Origin: Salipiger abyssi
Lineage (GTDB): Bacteria; Pseudomonadota; Alphaproteobacteria; Rhodobacterales; Rhodobacteraceae
DNA: 64,000 bases
Direction: 5' to 3'
Assembly: GCF_017311415.1 (NCBI RefSeq)
Contig: NZ_JAEKIS010000015.1
Coordinates: forward strand, 1-64,000
Part shown: in pieces, positions 42,852 through 50,364 of the stretch
Numbering within the stretch: the first letter of the stretch is position 1
How the letters are laid out: every line of letters starts with the position of its first letter
Program-made: the position numbers and the translations under genes
The notes under the pieces: model-generated
Seen by the model: the letters and a program-made list of their open reading frames with translations, nothing else
Databases searched by the model: none
Told to the model about the DNA's origin: nothing

Positions 42852-42987
42852 GATTGTCTCCTCCTCTCTTGCCAGCTGCGGAGGACACGACTCGAGATCC
42901 GGCATGCCGGATGCGGGTCTTTCCCCGCCCGGGCCGGCCTCTCCTTGGCCGCCCGCGATCTTCGTGATGGTCCTCCGCCACGCACTA

Positions 42988-43003
42988 CGCAAATGTCATG
43001 CCA
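42988..43003 (-). promoter_or_regulatory. Sigma-54 type -24/-12 promoter of the ABC transporter operon
   Basis: The reverse strand reads TGGCATGACATTTGCG with GG at 43002-43001 and GC at 42990-42989. The start point would be near 42978, about 127 bases before the TTG start of the binding-protein gene. Confidence 0.8.
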
Positions 43004-43106
43004 TTTGGGGCGATGCGCGTGTGGTGCTGTTGTTTCCTCCTCTGCGGCGCCCCGGGGTCTGTCGCAATGCGAAATGGCTCCGGTGCGGCCACTGAGGAGA
43101 CATATT

Positions 43107-43169
43107 ATCCAACTTGAACGATAAGTCCGGTCGTATTTTCTGACCCGAGGCGGCAGGAAATCCAACTTG
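43107..43169. promoter_or_regulatory. Direct repeat pair in a divergent gap, candidate operator
   Basis: ATCCAACTTG occurs at 43107-43116 and again at 43160-43169, 53 bases apart (about five helix turns), between the ABC transporter and LUD-protein genes. TTATC/GATAA half sites at 43105-43109 and 43120-43124 flank the first copy. The GntR or IclR proteins encoded downstream are possible binders. Confidence 0.4.
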
Positions 43170-43237
43170 CGGCAAAGGCGCTGCGCGGCGGACACTCGCC
43201 GTGACACGGGCGCGCCCTACGCGAGGAGGAAATGGCT

Positions 43238-43978
43238 ATGGCACTGGCACAGAACGTGGATGAAACCGATCTGTCGCACCCGATCGGATGGGTGTTCGAG
43301 CAGCGCGCGAGGGTTGCCATCGCGGCGATGGAGCGGCGGCATTTCCGGGCGCAATACGCCCCGACCAGGGCGGCGGCGTTGCAGGCGATCCTCGATCTGA
43401 TCCCCGATGCGGCGTCGGTCTTTCGCACGGATTCGGTGACGCTCGACCAGCTCGGGTTTCTGCCGGCGCTGCGGGCGCGGGGCACGAACGAGATCATGTA
43501 TCCGCAGGAGAAGGACGGGCAGGGCAACAATATCCATGGCGATTACGACGAGAACAAGGAGCTCTATTTCAAGCTTCAGCGCGATGTGTTCAGCGCCGAT
43601 GTCTATGTGACCGGGGCCAATGCGATCACGCTCGGCGGGCAGATCATGAGCACCGATGGCGGCGGCAACCGGGTGGCGCCGATGATTTTCGGGCCGCGCA
43701 AGGTGATCCTGGTGGCCGGCGTGAACAAGCTGGTCGACGATCTTGATGCCGCGTTCCGGCGCATCCGGCAGTTCTGCGCGCCGGTCAACGTCAAGCGCCA
43801 TCTCGATATGCACAACAGGCCCTGGTATGGCGGGCTGCCCTGCGCCGAGACCGGCGTGTGCAGCGATTGCGATCATCCGCGCCGGATCTGCAACTATACC
43901 GCCATTCTGGAAAATTCTCTGCCGCGCGTGGCCGACCGGATCAACGTGATCCTGATCGGCGACAACCTGGGAATCTGA
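43238..43978 (+). CDS. LUD domain protein (lactate-utilisation LutC-like)
   Basis: A 246-residue protein of the LUD superfamily (PF02589, formerly DUF162). The central region SVFRTDSVTLDQLGFL, DVYVTGANAITLGGQIMSTDGGGNRVAPMIFGPRKVILVAGVNKLV is diagnostic. A carboxyl-terminal Cys cluster (CAETGVCSDCDHPRRICNY: C-x5-C-x2-C-x7-C) could bind a metal or an iron-sulfur cluster and is unlike classic LutC. The ATG at 43238 is seven bases after AGGAGGA; the ATG at 43232 is only one base away from it. It is followed after six bases by an MmgE/PrpD gene. Family members act in oxidation of lactate or related hydroxyacids; here the role is open. Confidence 0.85.
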   Translation: MALAQNVDETDLSHPIGWVFEQRARVAIAAMERRHFRAQYAPTRAAALQAILDLIPDAASVFRTDSVTLDQLGFLPALRARGTNEIMYPQEKDGQGNNIHGDYDENKELYFKLQRDVFSADVYVTGANAITLGGQIMSTDGGGNRVAPMIFGPRKVILVAGVNKLVDDLDAAFRRIRQFCAPVNVKRHLDMHNRPWYGGLPCAETGVCSDCDHPRRICNYTAILENSLPRVADRINVILIGDNLGI

Positions 43979-43984
43979 GCTGTC

Positions 43985-45349
43985 ATGACGGCAGGGGAGG
44001 GGGTGCTGGGCGAGCTTGCGGGCTTTGTCGCGGCAGATGCGCGCTGGCAGGATCCGGCGCTCATGCATCATGCGAAACGCGCGGTGATCGACTGGCTGGC
44101 GGCGATCTTTCCCGGCACGCGCTACGCGCCTTCTCCGCAGCTCGTGGCGGCGCTGGGGGATGAGCGGGGGCAGGGGCGCAGCGCGCTGGTGGGCATCGGC
44201 AGCACTGCCTTTGCGGCCTCGGCGGCCTGGGTCAACGGCACCGCCTCGCATGCCGCCGAGCTCGACGATATCTATCGCGAGGCGGTGTATCACCCGGGCA
44301 GCCCGACGGTGGCCGCAGCCCTGGCGGTGGCGGAGGATCGCGGCGCCTCGGGTGCCGCTTTCCTGCGCGCCGTGGCGGCGGGGTACGAGGTGGCGGGACG
44401 GGTCGGGGCGGCGGTGCAGCCCGCGCACAGCAAGCTGTTCCACGCCACCGGGACGCTGGGCTGTCTCGGCGCTGCGACGGCGGCGGCGATGCTGCTGAGC
44501 CCGGGCCGGGCGGAAGAGATCGGCCATGCCATCGCCACGGCGGCGAGCTTTGCCTCGGGGCTACAGGAGGCGATCCGGGCGGAGACCATGACCAAGCCGA
44601 TCCATGCCGGCCACGCCGCCGCCGTGGGGGTGCGCGCGGCGCAGGCCGCCGCCGCCGGGGTCACCGGTGCCATGGCGATCCTCGACGGGCCGGTGGGCTT
44701 TGCCGCCGCGCTGGCCGGCGGGGAGGCGGACTGGAGCCGGGCGCGGGAGGGGCTGGGGGAGCGCTATGTGATCGCCAGCCCGACGCACAAGCTCTATGCT
44801 TGCTGCGGGCATCTCTTCCCGGTGCTCGACGCGGTGCTGGCGCTGCGGGCCGAGTACGGGATCGCGGCGGAGGAGGTCGCGGCGGTGGAGGTCACCACCT
44901 ATCAGGCGGCGCTGGACGCCACGGAACGCTTTGCGCCGCGCAGCGCCTATGAATGCAAGTTCAGCATGCCCTATGTCATCGCCCATGCGCTGGTCTACGG
45001 ATCGGTGGGGATCGACGCGTTCGAGGCGGAGAGGGTGCAGAGCCCGGAGCTGCGCGCGCTGATGGCGCGCTGCGCGCTGAGCGGCGATCCGGAGATGTCG
45101 GCGGCCTTCCCGTCGCGGCGCCCGGCGCGGGTGCGCCTCGTGCTCGCGGACGGGCGCGCGGTGGAACACGCGCTCTCGGTGCGCCGGGGCGATCCGGAGG
45201 CGCCGCTGAGCGATGCGGAGCTGACGGAGAAATACCTCGGGCTCGCGACGCCGGTGATCGGGGCCGCGCGGGCGCAGGGGCTGCTGGACGCGGTCTGGCG
45301 GCTGGAGGAGACCGGGGTGGAGGCGCTGGGTCTGGCGGAGATCGCCTGA
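43985..45349 (+). CDS. MmgE/PrpD family protein (third copy)
   Basis: A 454-residue MmgE/PrpD protein with WVNGTASHAAELDDIYREAVYHPGSPTV near residue 82 (the family Asp-Asp and HPG motif), LFHATGTLGCLGAATAAAMLL, and YKLYACCGHLFPVLDAVLAL in the lid. Compared with the tandem pair at 9325 and 10718, it has an AELDDIY segment more like the cis-aconitate decarboxylase and iminodisuccinate-epimerase branch; that is a guess from memory. It follows the LUD gene by six bases and converges on the GntR gene after 10 bases. It is probably co-transcribed with the LUD gene, with no sigma-54 type promoter found for this pair. Confidence 0.87.
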   Translation: MTAGEGVLGELAGFVAADARWQDPALMHHAKRAVIDWLAAIFPGTRYAPSPQLVAALGDERGQGRSALVGIGSTAFAASAAWVNGTASHAAELDDIYREAVYHPGSPTVAAALAVAEDRGASGAAFLRAVAAGYEVAGRVGAAVQPAHSKLFHATGTLGCLGAATAAAMLLSPGRAEEIGHAIATAASFASGLQEAIRAETMTKPIHAGHAAAVGVRAAQAAAAGVTGAMAILDGPVGFAAALAGGEADWSRAREGLGERYVIASPTHKLYACCGHLFPVLDAVLALRAEYGIAAEEVAAVEVTTYQAALDATERFAPRSAYECKFSMPYVIAHALVYGSVGIDAFEAERVQSPELRALMARCALSGDPEMSAAFPSRRPARVRLVLADGRAVEHALSVRRGDPEAPLSDAELTEKYLGLATPVIGAARAQGLLDAVWRLEETGVEALGLAEIA

Positions 45350-45359
45350 GCCGCGAGGC

Positions 45360-46097
45360 TCAGCGCGCCGGCGGTGTCCAGCCGGAATGCACCAGATTGA
45401 TCACCTGCTCGAACTTGTCGCCCCGGCAGGTCAGGTCGATATGCACCAGCGGCGCGTCGTCGATGGCGAAATAGGTCCGGCGCAACACCAGCACGGGGCT
45501 GTATTCGTCGATGCCCAGCGTCGCGCGCGCCTCGTCATCGGGCAGTATGGCGGCGGTTCGTTGCTGCACCCGCACCGCCATTTGCCGGCTGTAGCGCAGC
45601 ACCAGGTCGATGAAGAAGGATTTGCCGATCTCTTCGCGCGGGATGCTCTCTTCGAGGGACGGGTCGCAATACATGTGCGAATAGCCGTAGGCGAAGCCGT
45701 CCTTCGAGAGCAGGCGGTGGATGTGATAGAGGTTGCGATCCGCGCCGATGCCGAGCAGCTCGGCCATGTCCGGGCGTTCGGAGGCGGGGATCGGGCGGGC
45801 GGACATGGTGACCACCTCGTCGAGCCGGAATTCGCCGGTCAGATCGGTGAGCGAGCCGATGGCCCAGTAGGCGTTGCGCCCGTCGCGCAGGATGCGGGTG
45901 CCGCTGCCGGCCTGGCGCACAAGCAGCCCGTCATTCACCAGATGCTGAAGCGCCACGCGGATCGTCGGGCGGCTGACGCCGAATTCCTCGGCCAGCCTGA
46001 CCTCCGGCGGCAGGGAGTCGCCCTCGTATTCCTCGGCGATGATCCTGCGTCGGATCTCTTCTGCGATCCTGCGATGCGCTGGTGTCGATCTGGCCAA
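45360..46097 (-). CDS. GntR family regulator, HutC subfamily (UTRA domain)
   Basis: A 245-residue regulator. The winged helix is HRRIAEEIRRRIIAEEYEGDSLPPEVRLAEEFGVSRPTIRVALQHLVNDGLLVRQAGSGTRI; the carboxyl UTRA effector domain has YHIHRLLSKDGFAYGYSHMYCDPSLE and VLVLRRTYFAIDDAPLVHIDL. No ATG exists in the needed region: the frame is closed by a TAG at 46116-46118, so TTG at 46097 with GGAAAAGA upstream is the likely start. It converges on the LUD-MmgE/PrpD unit and presumably represses it or the divergent ABC transporter. The effector is unknown. Confidence 0.9.
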   Translation of the reverse strand: MARSTPAHRRIAEEIRRRIIAEEYEGDSLPPEVRLAEEFGVSRPTIRVALQHLVNDGLLVRQAGSGTRILRDGRNAYWAIGSLTDLTGEFRLDEVVTMSARPIPASERPDMAELLGIGADRNLYHIHRLLSKDGFAYGYSHMYCDPSLEESIPREEIGKSFFIDLVLRYSRQMAVRVQQRTAAILPDDEARATLGIDEYSPVLVLRRTYFAIDDAPLVHIDLTCRGDKFEQVINLVHSGWTPPAR

Positions 46098-46282
46098 ACT
46101 GTGTCTTTTCCGATGCTACCAATACCGCGATCCCGGCGGACCGGAAGCAGCGCCCTTGGTGGCGGATCGGCCTGGCGGGGTCAAGGCCTCCGGACAGACG
46201 CGACGTTGGGTTTTATGGTATATTGATGGTCTTTATCCCTGTCGGTGCGCGCTGCGGCGACCGGGGCCCTTGCGCGGGCCGC

Positions 46283-47065
46283 TCAGTTGTCCATGGCCTC
46301 GGCGACCTCGGCGGCGATCTCGTGCATGACGGGGAGGTATTCGTCGAGCCCCTCGCCGCGCTGGAGGACGTGGGTCAGCAGCATGATCCCGAAGGCGCCA
46401 TAGGTCTCCTCGCGGCCTCGGATCGGCACGCTGGCGCCCCAGAGCACACCGTCATGCTGCTCCTTGTAATAGGCCCGGTCGCTGATGGCATAGCCCTGCT
46501 GGCGCACCGTCTCCAGCACCCGCAGCACCTCGTCGCGGTCCTGCGCGCGCCTGTCCCAGATGCTGGGGGAGGGCTGGCTTGCGAGATGGTCGAGGATGGT
46601 GTCGCGTTCGGCATCGGTGACGGCGGAGAGATAGGCGAGCCCGGAGGAGGTTGTCAGCATCGGGAAGCGGTAGCCCGGCACCCGGTTGACGATCAGCCCG
46701 CGCGGCTTGCGGATCGCCTCGACGATCACCATCGCGTCGCCATCGAAGGCGGCGAAGGTCATCGGCCAGGTGATCGTCTTGCGGTATTTCTCCATCACCA
46801 GACCGCCGACGCGGCCCAGCTCGCGATGGCGGTCATAGCCGTTGGTGAGCTGGGTCACCTTGCGGGTGACCTCATAGCTCGGGCCGTCCTCGGTGCGGTG
46901 GACATAGCCCTCGGTGATCAGCGTCTCGAGCAGCCGGACGATGGTGGCCTTGTCGATCCCGGTATCCTCGTGGATCATCGCGATTGTCGCCAGCTTGCGC
47001 AGGCTGACCGAGCGCAGCACCGCAAGCGCGCGTTCCACGGCGACAACCTGTCTGTAAGACGCCAT
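46283..47065 (-). CDS. IclR family transcriptional regulator
   Basis: A 260-residue IclR-type regulator: amino-terminal winged helix (ERALAVLRSVSLRKLATIAMIHEDTGIDKATIVRLLETLITEGYVHR) and a carboxyl effector domain (ITWPMTFAAFDGDAMVIVEAIRKPRGLIVN, ending GAFGIMLLTHVL). It diverges from the SDR/sugar-type ABC operon at 47357, with a 291-base gap containing a sigma-54 type promoter for that operon. It probably controls that operon or itself. The 185 bases between it and the GntR gene hold an AT-rich patch near 46213-46235, perhaps the IclR transcript end or a GntR site. Confidence 0.93.
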   Translation of the reverse strand: MASYRQVVAVERALAVLRSVSLRKLATIAMIHEDTGIDKATIVRLLETLITEGYVHRTEDGPSYEVTRKVTQLTNGYDRHRELGRVGGLVMEKYRKTITWPMTFAAFDGDAMVIVEAIRKPRGLIVNRVPGYRFPMLTTSSGLAYLSAVTDAERDTILDHLASQPSPSIWDRRAQDRDEVLRVLETVRQQGYAISDRAYYKEQHDGVLWGASVPIRGREETYGAFGIMLLTHVLQRGEGLDEYLPVMHEIAAEVAEAMDN

Positions 47066-47249
47066 TCCCAGAGCCTCGTTCCGGTTTGTGTGATCTTGCG
47101 GAGGGGCCGCAACCGGCGTGCCGCTCCGCTATCGGAAATTCTGCACTGCCCCGGAATGGCCGATAAAGCAAGCGTCAGAGCCTTGTGTCAGGGGGCGATG
47201 CGCCGCGCGTCGGAAAAAACGACGCTGTGGAAACCGCAGCCGACGCGCT

Positions 47250-47265
47250 TGGCACGGGCTTTGCG
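47250..47265 (+). promoter_or_regulatory. Sigma-54 type -24/-12 promoter of the SDR/ABC operon
   Basis: TGGCACGGGCTTTGCG (first T at 47250) has GG at 47251-47252 and GC at 47263-47264. The start point would be near 47275, about 80 bases before the SDR gene, and the promoter faces away from the IclR gene. Confidence 0.85.
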
Positions 47266-47356
47266 AAGTGGCATTTCACAACTTGGGAGAGGAGCCGCCG
47301 GAGGAGCCGGCATCCTTTTTCCCGAGCGGCGCGCCCCCGGAAGCCCGGAGGCGGCC

Positions 47357-48232
47357 ATGACACAAGGGAAGGACGTTCGCGAGATGACGGAAGGCAAGCA
47401 GAAAACCTGGCTGATCACCGGCGCCGACAAGGGGCTGGGCTTTCAGACGGCGCGCACTGCGCTGGAGCGGGGGGACAATGTCGTCGTGACTGTCCTCGCG
47501 GCGGACGGTGTCCACGATCTGGCGGCGGACTATCCCGACCGGCTGCGCGCCTTTCATCTCGATGCCCGCGATCAGGCCAGGGTCGGCACGGTGGTGGCGC
47601 GGGCGGTCGAGGCCTTCGGGCGCATCGACGTGCTGGTGAACAACGCGGGCTACGGGCTGGTGGCGCTGGCCGAGGCCACGGGCGCCGACAAGTACCGTCC
47701 GCTCTTCGAGGTGAATTTCTTCGGTCTGGTCGAGATCACCCGCGCGGTGCTGCCGATCATGCGCAAGCAGCGCTCGGGCCATGTGATCAACCTCTCCTCC
47801 TATGCGGGTTTCATCGGCACGCCGGGTTTCGGCTTTTACGCGGCGACGAAATTCGCCGTCGAGGGTTACTCGGAATCGCTCTCGCGCGAGGTCAAGCATC
47901 TGGGCATCAACGTGACGGTGATCGAGCCGGGCGGCTTCCGCAGCGATTTCGCCGGCGCCTCGCTGGATCAGAACATCGACACGCTGGGCGAGGATTACGC
48001 CCCCGTCGCCGAGACCGTCGCCGATTACAGCGCGCGGCGTCACGGCAAGCAGCCGAACGATCCGGAGCTTTTCGGCCTGGCGCTCTGTGCCGTGGCCGAT
48101 GCCGAGGAGCCGCCCTTCCGCCTGCCGCTGGGCCGCGATGCGCATGCCGCCATCCTCAAGGATATCGAGGAGGTGACCGACGAGCTGGAGCGCTGGAAGG
48201 AGCTGTCCTTTTCGACGCATCGCCCGCTCTGA
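47357..48232 (+). CDS. SDR family oxidoreductase
   Basis: A 291-residue classical short-chain dehydrogenase: cofactor motif TGADKGLGFQTA, VNNAGYG, and the catalytic Ser-Tyr-Lys set in NLSSYAGFIGTPGFGFYAATKFAVEGYSESLSREV. The subtype resembles the oxidoreductases annotated as acting on ketones and sugars, with a carboxyl extension. The ATG at 47357 follows GGAG; another ATG at 47384 is possible and would give 282 residues. It leads the operon with two permeases, a binding protein, an SMP-30-like protein and an ATPase, so it likely acts on the imported sugar or polyol. Confidence 0.9.
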   Translation: MTQGKDVREMTEGKQKTWLITGADKGLGFQTARTALERGDNVVVTVLAADGVHDLAADYPDRLRAFHLDARDQARVGTVVARAVEAFGRIDVLVNNAGYGLVALAEATGADKYRPLFEVNFFGLVEITRAVLPIMRKQRSGHVINLSSYAGFIGTPGFGFYAATKFAVEGYSESLSREVKHLGINVTVIEPGGFRSDFAGASLDQNIDTLGEDYAPVAETVADYSARRHGKQPNDPELFGLALCAVADAEEPPFRLPLGRDAHAAILKDIEEVTDELERWKELSFSTHRPL

Positions 48233-48274
48233 CGCGGGCGCAGGGCAGGGGGCGCTGACAGGGAGGAGACTGGA

Positions 48275-49291
48275 ATGAGTGTGCAGGCCGGGGAGCAGGC
48301 GAGGGGATCGCAGCGAAAGGGCGTTTCGCTGCGGTTCAGTCAGGAGGGCATCGTCTTTCTGCTGACGATGCTGATGTTCGTGGGGTTCTCGATCCTGCTG
48401 CCGAACTTCCTGACCTCGGGCAATGTCATCGCGCTGATGCGCAGCGTTTCGGTGCTGGGCATGCTGGCGCTGGGGATGAGCCTTGTCGTCATCGGGCGCG
48501 GGGTCGACCTGACCATGGTCTCGACGCTGGTCGTCGGCGTGGTCTGGGCGGTGAAGATGGCCAATGACGGCATGCCCTTCGGGCAGGCGCTGTTTTATGG
48601 CGGACTGCTGGTTGCGGGTTTCGGGATGGTCGTCGGGCTGATCGTCGCCTTTGCCGAGATCCCGCCGATCTTTACCACGCTGGCGATGGCGCCGGTGATC
48701 TTCGGCATCGGCAATCCGTTCCTCTTCAAGCAGGACACGCACAATGCGCCGCAGGGCGTGACCTGGCTGAACGAGCTGGGTTTCGGCGCGAGCTTTGGCA
48801 TTCCCAACACCATCCTCGTCTTTGCGGCGGTGGCGCTCGTGATGCATCTGATCCTGCGGTACACGCGGTTCGGCCGCTCGATCTATGCCATGGGCGACAA
48901 CCCGGCGGCGGCGCGGCTGAGCGGGCTGCCGGTGCGTCCGATCACCGTGGCGCAATACATGATGACGGCGCTGGTGGCCTATCTGGTGGGGATCGTCATC
49001 CTCGGCTCGAACTCGGGCATCAACTCGCGGCTGGCCTACACGACGCTGGTCTATGACGTGCTGCTGGTGGTGGTGCTGGGCGGCATCGGCCTGTCCGGCG
49101 GGCGCGGCGGGGTGCGCAACGTGATCGTCGGCACGCTCTTCGTGGGCACGCTGCTCAGCGGCATGACGATCCTCAACCTGTCGCTGACCGCGCAGAACTT
49201 CATCAAGAGCCTGGTGATGCTGCTGGCGCTCATCGCCGACACGGTGGCCAATCCGCGCGACGAACAGACCTCGCAGCAGGGCGATATCTGA
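48275..49291 (+). CDS. Sugar-type ABC transporter permease (RbsC-like)
   Basis: A 338-residue permease of the BPD_transp_2 family, with eight to ten membrane helices. Motifs include LRSVSVLGMLALGMSLVVIGRGVDLTMVS (conserved in RbsC/XylH as GGIDLSVGS; here GRGVDLTM), GDNPAAARLSGLPV and LGGIGLSGGRGGV. AGGGAGGAG precedes the ATG at 48275. It is one of two permeases in the operon; the other, at 50365, is fused to a propeller domain. Two permeases with one ATPase imply a heterodimeric channel. Confidence 0.93.
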   Translation: MSVQAGEQARGSQRKGVSLRFSQEGIVFLLTMLMFVGFSILLPNFLTSGNVIALMRSVSVLGMLALGMSLVVIGRGVDLTMVSTLVVGVVWAVKMANDGMPFGQALFYGGLLVAGFGMVVGLIVAFAEIPPIFTTLAMAPVIFGIGNPFLFKQDTHNAPQGVTWLNELGFGASFGIPNTILVFAAVALVMHLILRYTRFGRSIYAMGDNPAAARLSGLPVRPITVAQYMMTALVAYLVGIVILGSNSGINSRLAYTTLVYDVLLVVVLGGIGLSGGRGGVRNVIVGTLFVGTLLSGMTILNLSLTAQNFIKSLVMLLALIADTVANPRDEQTSQQGDI

Positions 49292-49334
49292 CGCGGCGGG
49301 GAAGCGGGTTTTTTCATTCAACGGGAGGTAAGGA

Positions 49335-50342
49335 ATGAAACTCAAACATCTCATGGCCGGCGCGCTGGCGCTGGCATCCGTCGCCGGCGGCGTGGCCGCC
49401 CAGCAGGAGCTGAGCAACGCCTCGCGCGACAGCTATCTGAGCGCGGTCGAGGGCAAGCGCGTCGTCTATATCCCGATGAGCATGACCACCGATCTGGTGT
49501 TGACCTGGAACGCCTTCCTGCAACGGCAGGCGGATGAGCTGGGCTATACGGTCGATGTGCGCGATCCGAACTGGAGCGCCGAGGCCGGCGCGCGGGCGCT
49601 GACCCAGGCGATTGGTGAAAAGCCCGATCTGATCGTGCTGCAAAACCCCGATGTGCAGGCCTATGCGCGGCTGATCCAGCGCGCCACCAAGGCGGGCATC
49701 AAGATCATTCAGCTGAATATGGAATCCCTGACCCAGTCCGACGCCTATGTCGGCGCCGACTGGTATGGCGTCGGCCACACCGCCGGCGAGGCCATTGCCG
49801 CGCGTTGCAGCGCCGATGGTGCATCGTCGAACAAGGTGGCCGTGGTGACCGGCGTGCCCACCGCGCCGGTCGACCTCTTCCAGATGAGCGGCTTCCGCGC
49901 CGCGCTGGAGGAAGCCGGCGGCGGCATCGAGATCGTCTCGGAGCAATCCGCCGGCTACGACCCCAGCAAGGCGCGCGCGATCACCTCGTCGGTGCTGCAA
50001 CAGAACCCCGATCTTTGTGCCGTCTTTGGCATCTGGGACGGGCAGGATGCGGGCATCGGCGCCGCGGTGAAGGAGGCGGGCATGGCCGAACAGGTCTTTG
50101 TCGTCTCTTCGGGCGGCGGCGCCCAGACCTCCTGCGACCGGGTGGCCGATGGCAGCTTTGACATGTTCATCGAATACGACGCGCGCATGCAGGGCCAGGC
50201 GCTGAACACGCTGGTCGCCTCGATGCTGCAAAGCGGGCGCGAGGCCGGCTCGGAGAAGATCGTCTATTACGGCCCGAACTACGTGGTGACCAAGGACAGC
50301 CTGACTCCGGCCTCCTGCTTCACCGTCGACGAAGACCAGTAA
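49335..50342 (+). CDS. Sugar-type ABC transporter substrate-binding protein (RbsB-like)
   Basis: A 335-residue periplasmic binding protein with signal peptide (KHLMAGALALASVAGGVAAQ) and the Peripla_BP_4 layout: VVYIPMSMTTDLVLTWNAFLQRQADELGY, ALTQAIGEKPDLIVLQNPDVQAYARLIQRATKAGIKIIQLN and CAVFGIWDGQDAGIGAAVKEAG. GGGAGGTAAGG precedes the ATG at 49335. It collects the substrate for the double-permease system. Unlike the other three binding-protein genes in this window, no hairpin was found in the short gap after it (22 bases). Confidence 0.93.
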   Translation: MKLKHLMAGALALASVAGGVAAQQELSNASRDSYLSAVEGKRVVYIPMSMTTDLVLTWNAFLQRQADELGYTVDVRDPNWSAEAGARALTQAIGEKPDLIVLQNPDVQAYARLIQRATKAGIKIIQLNMESLTQSDAYVGADWYGVGHTAGEAIAARCSADGASSNKVAVVTGVPTAPVDLFQMSGFRAALEEAGGGIEIVSEQSAGYDPSKARAITSSVLQQNPDLCAVFGIWDGQDAGIGAAVKEAGMAEQVFVVSSGGGAQTSCDRVADGSFDMFIEYDARMQGQALNTLVASMLQSGREAGSEKIVYYGPNYVVTKDSLTPASCFTVDEDQ

Positions 50343-50364
50343 GACTGGCGAAAGGAAGGCCCGC

